From NCBI GenBank assembly GCA_016801845.1, contig CM028917.1, positions 1,854,501-1,918,500 of the forward strand: 64,000 nt of DNA, given 5' to 3'. The notes under the pieces were generated by a model, which was not told the DNA's origin, searched no databases, and worked only from the letters and a program-made list of their open reading frames with translations. This document shows, in pieces, positions 57,590 to 64,000 of this stretch. The translations under genes were made by a program, and so were the position numbers. Source of the stretch: Polydactylus sextarius. Taxonomy: Eukaryota; Chordata; Actinopteri; Polynemidae. Numbering within the stretch: position 1 is the stretch's first letter; each line of letters opens with the position of its first letter.

Positions 57590-57840
57590 CTGCTGGCATG
57601 TCAACTTCAACCTTGTCTCATAAATGCCATTAGGAGGAAATGTTCTCGGAGGTTAATTTCATTATATTATCAAGAGAATTAAGGCAATTACCAACAAATG
57701 ACAAAAAGGGCTATTCAGAACCAATTCTGAGGATAACTGACCGTGCTATGTCCTCTCAGCAGGTGGTTATTCATAATACAGCAGGTGATTCATATGAATT
57801 ATTTCCTACCTGTCATTCACTTTGCTCTGCCGCCTCGCTC
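57590..57840. promoter_or_regulatory. candidate conserved non-coding block
   Basis: GGTTAATTTCATTATATTATC, GAATTAAGGCAATTACC, CCAATTCTG and TTATTCATAATACAG in repeat-free DNA. The 87-codon frame through it has no domain. Confidence 0.3.
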
Positions 57841-57844
57841 TGTC

Positions 57845-59030
57845 CAAGTAATTGTAGCAGTGTAGATTTTCACTCCGGCACCTACGGCGAGATTCTTGGC
57901 TGACCTTCCTGGGCGCTTCCTTCCAGCAATTATCTGTGGACATTTTGGAAGAGAGGAAGAAGTAGAGTAAATATTCCAGGTAGAGACAAAACAGGTTGAC
58001 ATGAAAGCCATTTCTCTCATGTCTGATCACTAATTTGAAGAGATGTTCTGCTGTCAAACGTGTTGTGTTTGCTAAAATCTCACACCAAGGATCAAACAGG
58101 AGTCAAACATGTTTGCTGCTACGTTACACTCCCTGTTTCCACCTGATAAAACTGTGCAGAGCCCCAGCCATTACATGTGCTGCTCCCCTTCAAATGATGT
58201 GTAACTGTATTACGCTTTGGTATTTTTGCACATACGCTTATTCAATATCCTGGCGATAAAAAAACAGCAGGACCTCAGTTTGCCTTTCGGACGTTTAATC
58301 TCTAAAAGAAAACACTTCCACACAGAGCAGCGCAGGGGCTAAGTTGCAGCCCAGGGTCACTCCACGGCAATGAAGTATTGGTTAAAAAAAAAAAAAAAAA
58401 AAAATCAGTTTCCGTGGAAACTAATACGCTCGCATGAGAGTGGCATTTTCAAAACAAGCGAAGCAAACACAACACACAAAGATGACAGGCTCTGAGGAAG
58501 AGACATACGGTGGACACACTGTCGCCACACAGGCCTCCACCTGTAATCAGCGTCTGCAGCAGGTGGACCACCGTGTAAATACAAATTAAGAGCGTTGCGA
58601 ATCAAATCAAGAAATTCAGTTGTAAAATAAATAAATAAATGTGACAAATTCAAAAGACAGATTTTATCTACGCTCGTCAGCTCTAAATTGATTCATCCTT
58701 AACCGGTGTTTTAACACAGAACAAGCGTTAAACAACATGTCAATAAGTAATTCTGTACAAAGTCAAATCACAGTTTGTATCAGCTCCTGCATCGTGGAGC
58801 TTCATGTATTGTTTTTCTCTGTACACAAAGTTCAGACAGATATATTTACTGATCGGGAAAATCGGCTGATCTGATCCACAGTAAAACACAGTGTGTTTCA
58901 TTAATAATTTAATTAAAACTCTTATAAAATGTTTATGTCGTGTTTAATTGAAACAAAAATCAAAACAGGGAATGAATGTGTTTGTTAGTGTTTGTTGTAC
59001 ACTGGAAGTAAACATCCTCTATCATGAGTA
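57845..59030. other. non-coding interval
   Basis: A21 at 58384-58404. No gene recognised. Confidence 0.5.
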
Positions 59031-59034
59031 CGGA

Positions 59035-59110
59035 TGGGTATCAAGAACCGGTTCTAGATTGATCTGGTTCCTGTCTCTTCGGTACCGACGGCTCCTGACA
59101 TGTGGTGCTG
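59035..59110 (+). mobile_element. possible hAT-like repeat fragment
   Basis: GATGGGTATCAAGAACCGG followed by TTCGGTACCGACGG resembles GGTATCGATAAGAACCGG-type repeats recalled from vertebrate genomes. Weak, no partner end seen. Confidence 0.25.
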
Positions 59111-59835
59111 CTATTGGTATTTAATGTCGTTGCAATCTGCAATTCTATGACATCACACCTGTTTGAGCAGAGGAGGGAGTGATTTATTTAAAATTTGTAC
59201 AGTGATAATTTTCATTTAATAAATGACCGTCACTCTGTAGCTTTAACGTACCAGGTACCAGTCTGTTTTATCTGTGAACTACAGATTTGTCCCGTCTGTT
59301 GTCCTCTCTGTATTCAGACTGATGTAACTTGTCAGTGTGAGGCAGCAGACTGGACTAACTATGAGCAGTTTAACTTAGTTTCCTCAGAGTTCAGGACGTA
59401 TATGAACTGTATGTTAGCGCATGTGTTGTTACATGATGTTTAACATGAAACATGAGGAGGTGAACAATTGTTGCGTTGAGTTAAAATTGCTAATTGTTTA
59501 GCGATTTTAACATCCGTCGATGGCGGTTTCCGTCATGTGTTAGCATCAAGCTAACGGACGACTCACTAGTTTTCACATTAAATGTTAAAAAAGTCTGAGA
59601 GACAATTTTGTGAAAACAAACATGTCAAACAAGTCACAATAGTGTGTGTTAGACATTTTTGTTGTGATCATTTCTGAAATGTTTAACTTTCTGCTTAAGT
59701 AATTTCACTAAAGCACAACATTGTTCAGAGCGCAGAAGTCTCAAATAATGAAAACATTTCATATCTAGTTTGTTATCTTGTCATTATACAGGAAATACAA
59801 TACAAACATGATGTATGTGATAAAATGTGATGGAT
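59111..59835. other. non-coding interval
   Basis: Possibly interior of a transposon bounded by the two hAT-like fragments, but no transposase sequence is visible. Confidence 0.35.
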
Positions 59836-59839
59836 TTAG

Positions 59840-59915
59840 ATTAATTAAGCATGGCATCAATTAGATTATTTTTTGATTGATTTTTTCAATTTTTTTAGAT
59901 TGACAGCCCTATATG
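59840..59915 (-). mobile_element. possible hAT-like terminal repeat
   Basis: Ends ...AGATTGACAGCCCTA, i.e. TAGGGCTGTCAATCT on the minus strand, followed by TTTTTTCAATC-type DNA. TAGGGCTGTCAAT...TTAAT starts are common on fish DNA-transposon relics. No matching other end was found. Confidence 0.35.
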
Positions 59916-59919
59916 TAAT

Positions 59920-60465
59920 CCTTTTCATGTAATGCCCTCATTCTTTACATTTATTGCTATAGAGTGAGGTATCGATATGAAGAAGGGGAATTGGACCGTA
60001 ACTGAAAGAAAAATATATTATGACTTTAACATTTTACATACGCTGTTTTGTCTCATAATGTCAACCTGATATATTGAATATAGAACGAAGATCTGGATTA
60101 AAAATATGGGACAGAAAAAAGACATGAGAAATCAGTTCATACTTTTTAAACAGCATCCAAAGAGAAGTTGCCATGTACATGTTTCAAAACTAATCAACTA
60201 AAAAACAGGGATTCTGTTTTTTAGTTCTATTTTAGTTCTATTCTGTTTTAAGATCATCAAAAGTGAGTTTTCCATGTGATGATGCACCAGACCTGAGTTT
60301 GAACAGATTAACCTCATGTCTGCTGGATGCTCAGAGCATTCTGTTCACTCCCACTGAAACAAAGTCTTCCAAAAAAGAAGATCCAGATTCTGCTGGTGTA
60401 CAACGGTGGGCGCTATAAAACAGACATAAAGCTGTAAAGTGCCACTCAGAGGTGACCTTTTATTT
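59920..60465. other. non-coding interval
   Basis: Nothing recognised. Confidence 0.45.
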
Positions 60466-60469
60466 TGAA

Positions 60470-60960
60470 GAGGTGCCTCGCGACACGCTGTGAATTAGCC
60501 AACATCAACGCCCCCAGAAATTTATGCCTTGGCGCGGCCTGACCTCTAAGTCAACAGTACGACTGGAACGATTTTAGGGGAAAACAAGACAGTGCACACA
60601 CAGCAGTAAATGTATGACAATGCATGCTCGCTGGCAAATCTGATGTCTATCTGCCAGCGAGCCACTGTGGCCACTGTCATTGGTTACAAGGTGAGACGCC
60701 CAGGTGCACGTATTGATGCCATCGAGTTGGGATTTTTGCTTATCGCCGCAATATCAAGTCACCTTGTTCTTTTCTTTTTTTCTAATCAAAAGTCAACAAC
60801 GGTGCTATCTAACCCTGATATGGAGCCAATTAAATCCTTGTCTCAATCTATGGCGCTGCTGAGCGCATTCTAATTTGTTTGTTTTCAATTCAACCTTTAA
60901 TTCCTCTCATATGGCCCCAAATCTCTCGCTGAAGTTTAAAGTTTGAATCCTTCAAATCAA
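60470..60960. promoter_or_regulatory. candidate conserved non-coding block with hairpin
   Basis: Unique DNA with GGAGCCAATTAAATCC, TTCTAATTTG and CCTTTAATTCC. A perfect 11-base hairpin lies at 60626-60662. An 87-codon frame (60610-60873) passes an AAG|GTGAGA donor-like site at 60688-60696, but I found no convincing acceptor upstream, so coding is not claimed. Confidence 0.3.
60626..60662 (+). other. perfect 11-bp hairpin
   Basis: GCTCGCTGGCA (60626-60636) is the exact reverse complement of TGCCAGCGAGC (60652-60662) with a 15-base loop. Pairing does not extend outward, so it is shorter than a microRNA precursor. Confidence 0.6.
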
Positions 60961-60964
60961 GTAA

Positions 60965-61555
60965 GTAAAGTTAAAGATTAAAATATAATTATAAAGGCGT
61001 GTGTACAAGCCTTCAGATATTTTGTACAGAGTGCCGGTGTTTTATCGCAGGGCTGAGGGAGAAGGTGAAGCTATTGACACACAGAGGTGCGGTTAAGCCA
61101 CTTCACATCCCAATCGATCACAGGTCCACTCCACTACAAGTGGCATTCCCCTTATAAAGTTAAGATTTCCTGCCTGCGCTGACTTTCAGGGATCCAGCCA
61201 CCTGGCTCGGAGCTTTGTTCCTGAAATATCTTCAGTCGCAGCAGCCGTTTGCATCAACTTCTGTCCTCCTTTCCTTTTGTTCTTCAATCAGCTTGAGAAC
61301 GTTCTCTAGCTCAGCGTTTGGCTGCTGTGGAGGCAGGAAACAGATGGCTGGTTATTTCTGGGGACGCTACTACAGTTAGTGTCCAGCTCAAATTAAGTGT
61401 TCTATCCCTGGATCTTAGTGTTTCTTTGAAGTCTGCGTAGGGAACTTCATGAAACCTTGGACCGAGAACTTGTAAATGGTCTGTGACAATGACATTATAA
61501 AAGACAGTTTTTAAGGTATTTGACATTATTATCCAGAATTCAAAGGCTGCCCTCC
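60965..61555. other. non-coding interval
   Basis: The minus frame 61311-61526 has no known domain. No repeat recognised. Confidence 0.4.
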
Positions 61556-61559
61556 TTCC

Positions 61560-62540
61560 TTTCTTTAACTGGAGCTAATCCCTCCCTGGAGGATGCCTAT
61601 TAACCTAGACCAACACCCTGCCCCTCCTGATGAGTCTGCAGACAGGCCCTTCTCTATTTGCTTTCCTGATCTCTTGATCTCTGTCACTCAAATGGTCACA
61701 TAATTATTGTGTGTCTTCACAGGTTACATAGCGGATAGCGGCTGCATTGTAAGCAGACATTAATTACATGTGCAAGAGGACTGAGTTAATAAGGCTGTTT
61801 GAAACAACGCGTACAGTTACCATGGAGTCATGTTTATGGATAGGACACGGACGAGCCAGTCGGCCTGTTTATGTTCTTGGATGTAAATAAAATCGCGGCG
61901 CGGCGATAAGCTCCTTCATGACATGCCGTCTGGCAGGTGCTGACAGTTTGAAATTACATTAATCCTTATCTATTCATTACGAAATTTGTGAGTCTACATG
62001 TAGGGGTAGCAGTGCCTTATCGAGGCGTATAGCGACGCAGCTGAATTTGAATTGATTCCTATCTACGAGGAATCCATTGCAAATTCCTCTCATGGCTGGC
62101 GATGCAGGAGGCAGCGACTGCCGCTCACAGGTCAAGACAGATTCATCTCGGGGGCTATCTGATCAGTCTATCCCAGAGCTGCGCTATGTGTGAGAAATAG
62201 CACATTTTAGATTACAGCACTCTCTCTAAAAGCCTTCAGCTGTAGTGCACGTCTTTCAATAGTTTTGAACGGAGCATTCATTTCATCTCTGGGTGCTTCT
62301 TTTAAAAGGCTATCCCACAAGGTCCTATCACTAGGAGGTTCAAGGGCAAAATAAATCAGTGATGACACATCCCATCATTGTTATGTAGGGCACAGAGGTC
62401 TCCTGTCTGCAGCAGGAGCTCAGGTTGAGAGATCCCCTTTGTGTCTGAAGCGGGATCACATTAACGGCCTGACTCATTACATTAATAGCGGTGCCACTGC
62501 CGCAACATGAATAATGCCATTCCTTCTATGAAGGGGTTAC
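61560..62540. promoter_or_regulatory. strong candidate conserved non-coding cluster
   Basis: Nearly 1 kb without a single microsatellite or homopolymer. It has ATAATTATTG, ACATTAATTACATG, GTTACCATGG (61816-61825, RFX/X-box-like), AAATTACATTAATCC, TCATTACG, GAATTGATTCC and ACATTAATAGC. A CpG-dense spot TCGCGGCGCGGCGA sits at 61894-61907. In composition and motif richness it resembles a developmental enhancer cluster; not tested for conservation. Confidence 0.4.
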
Positions 62541-62544
62541 AAAC

Positions 62545-62885
62545 CAGTCTGACAGCGGAAAAAGCATTAGACTATTATTAACCATAAATCCATAAATGAC
62601 ACACAGTGTCCATACAAGAGGGACAGATATATTTAGAGCTGAGCCCGTGTACGTCTTTGAATCCATTAACAGAGGAAAAGAGATGATATGGGTAAAAACC
62701 CTTTGTTTAGATTTAAATGACAGACGGATGAAAAGTACCAAGATAATGAAAAAACCTGACTAGGCCAGGATTTCCCAGTAGATCAGGTGCACACAGCATC
62801 CTGGATTTGAATCCACCCCAGGTTCCCTGCCACATGTCTTTTCCTGTTGTTGTCATGTAAAAAGCAAAAATGACAGAAATATAAT
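62545..62885. other. non-coding interval
   Basis: Nothing recognised. Confidence 0.4.
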
Positions 62886-62888
62886 CTT

Positions 62889-62928
62889 CAAAAAAAAACA
62901 AAAAAAAAAAAGGAAGAAAAAAAAGAAA
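62889..62928 (+). repeat. A-rich tract
   Basis: A runs interrupted by C and G. Confidence 0.9.
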
Positions 62929-62934
62929 ACGTCT

Positions 62935-63135
62935 AGGCTGCAGCTGCTTCGTCGTAGCTGCCGTTGCCCTTCGTTGTTATGAATCGCAGGAAATGCTTGT
63001 GGCAGCTCTACTCGATCAGCAGAATTAGGAAAAATTCTTCAAAAGCTGAATCTCCCCTAACCCTCCCCACCTCTCAAGCACCTTCCCGTCCACCCACCTA
63101 CTCCCCTCCAACCCCCAGCACCAGGGGATCTGTCA
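62935..63135. other. non-coding interval
   Basis: C-rich CCCACC/CTCCCC stretch at 63055-63115. No gene recognised. Confidence 0.45.
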
Positions 63136-63139
63136 CAAA

Positions 63140-63420
63140 TCAAGGATGGGAAGGTCAATAAAAGCAAACCATGCCAGACTCTCTGACTGACACATCAAAA
63201 GTTCCCTCAGCAGTGCTCAACACTCTGCTTTCCTTCCCTTCCGACCAATTTAGTGGAATCCAAGGGGAGCCCCTAATCCATGCCTCTGAAAGTGCGCTTA
63301 ATCAACCTCTGATTAAGAAGGAGCACGCCAAGGTGTCCGGCAACATCTTCACGGCCCCTATTCTCTGCTGAAGTCAAGCAAAAACACAAGGAAAGAGGAT
63401 TTATTTGTCTTCCCTCTGTA
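63140..63420. promoter_or_regulatory. candidate conserved non-coding block
   Basis: Unique DNA holding the palindrome CTTAATCA-acctc-TGATTAAG (63297-63317), plus CCAATTTAG and CCCTAATCC. The 66-codon frame through it has no domain. Enhancer-like by appearance. Confidence 0.3.
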
Positions 63421-63514
63421 CGTCCTCAGTCTCCTTGGTTTGAACCTGTCATTCACTTCACATCCACCAGTAGCAAACACAAAGCAAACATTTAGCTCTT
63501 TCTAATTTCTCTGC

Positions 63515-63580
63515 TCTTCTTCTTTTTTTCCTCTCTCTCCCTCTGTCTTCTCCTTTTGTCTTTTTTTCTTTTTTTCTGTT
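63515..63580 (+). repeat. pyrimidine tract
   Basis: About 65 bases almost purely C and T, with TTTTTCT repeats, then a (GTT)n tail. Possible triplex-forming sequence. Confidence 0.8.
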
Positions 63581-63599
63581 GTTGTTGTTATGAGCGTCC

Positions 63600-64000
63600 C
63601 CCGGGTGTCCAGGAATGAATTAAACATCAGTATGTTGGTAGGAAGGGCACAGCTCCTCCTGAAAGGATTGAATGCAGAGCGTTGTTTGAGAGGAGAGCGG
63701 CAGTGGAGGTGACAGAGGAGGCTTTGCTCAGCACGAGGACGTGGAACCATCAGGGAACCACTTTGACCTCTAACATCTCACTGCCTTCATGCATAGTCAT
63801 GTTTCCCTTCCCTCCTCCTCCTTCTCCACTCTCTTGCAGAGTAATTGGGGTTTTCCGAAGTTTTAAAAATGGAAGGCCACGTCTGGCATTTTGTTTATCC
63901 TGTTCAACCGGAGCCGGTGTGGGTGTGTAGGTGTAGCAATAAATGTGTTCCTGGAGGCTTTGTTAACCTCAGTCATTTAGGAAACACTTCTCTGACTTTC
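63600..64000. other. non-coding interval at window end
   Basis: The two 82-codon frames at 63502-63930 show no motif. No gene recognised. Confidence 0.4.

Noticed and set aside
60626..60662. microRNA precursor
   Set aside because: Stem is only 11 bp and does not extend; known precursors have about 22-nt arms.
60610..60696. Coding exon ending at AAG|GTGAGA
   Set aside because: Donor is good but no convincing acceptor upstream and the peptide is not recognised.

Overview
The window reads as intergenic or intronic DNA of a ray-finned fish, most likely a percomorph. The basis is: no open frame longer than 159 codons in 64 kb; very many microsatellites and A/T homopolymers; a tRNA-derived SINE, L2/Maui-like LINE debris and hAT-like ends of kinds common in teleosts; and long AT-rich, repeat-free stretches dense in homeodomain-type motifs. 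I see no bacterial features, no CRISPR array, no rRNA or functional tRNA gene, and no gene that I can name.

Layout. 1-5.9 kb: AT-rich DNA with a SINE-like relic carrying a CTCF-like core (about 1.85-2.0 kb) and a GC-rich block ending in a 20-A tract (2.5-2.96 kb). 5.9-10 kb: possible enhancer-like blocks, including four TTAATG motifs phased at 10-11 bp (8.58 kb), then A-rich tracts. 10-19 kb: featureless DNA with scattered simple repeats. 19.4-23.6 kb: (CA)n, a LINE 3' end, and G-rich/C-rich runs. 24.3-27.6 kb: the most gene-like interval. It has a 63-codon signal-peptide-like open frame ending at a GTGAGT donor, a possible 38-nt microexon in compatible phase, an AT-rich enhancer-like block and two G-quadruplex motifs. 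27.6-34 kb: AT-rich DNA, a YADDTN-coding relic, a GCT repeat and several enhancer-like blocks. 34-38.6 kb: a strong enhancer-like cluster, an antisense ORF with a C-terminal membrane segment, a (TA)37 microsatellite and a pair of overlapping hairpins. 40-50 kb: repeat-rich, with a (GT)n/(CA)n pair, LINE and SINE relics and a dispersed repeat with two copies in the window. 50-64 kb: mostly unique DNA with enhancer-like blocks at 52.9-54.3, 57.6, 60.5-60.9 and 61.5-62.5 kb.

The overall picture fits a regulatory gene desert around a developmental gene outside or spanning the window. That is inference: I cannot align to other genomes, and the target gene is unknown. Most short open frames are judged chance. 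The best leads are the candidate first exon (25.1 kb), the overlapping hairpins (38.55 kb), the phased TTAATG array (8.58 kb), the 60.63 kb hairpin and the two candidate conserved clusters (34 and 62 kb).
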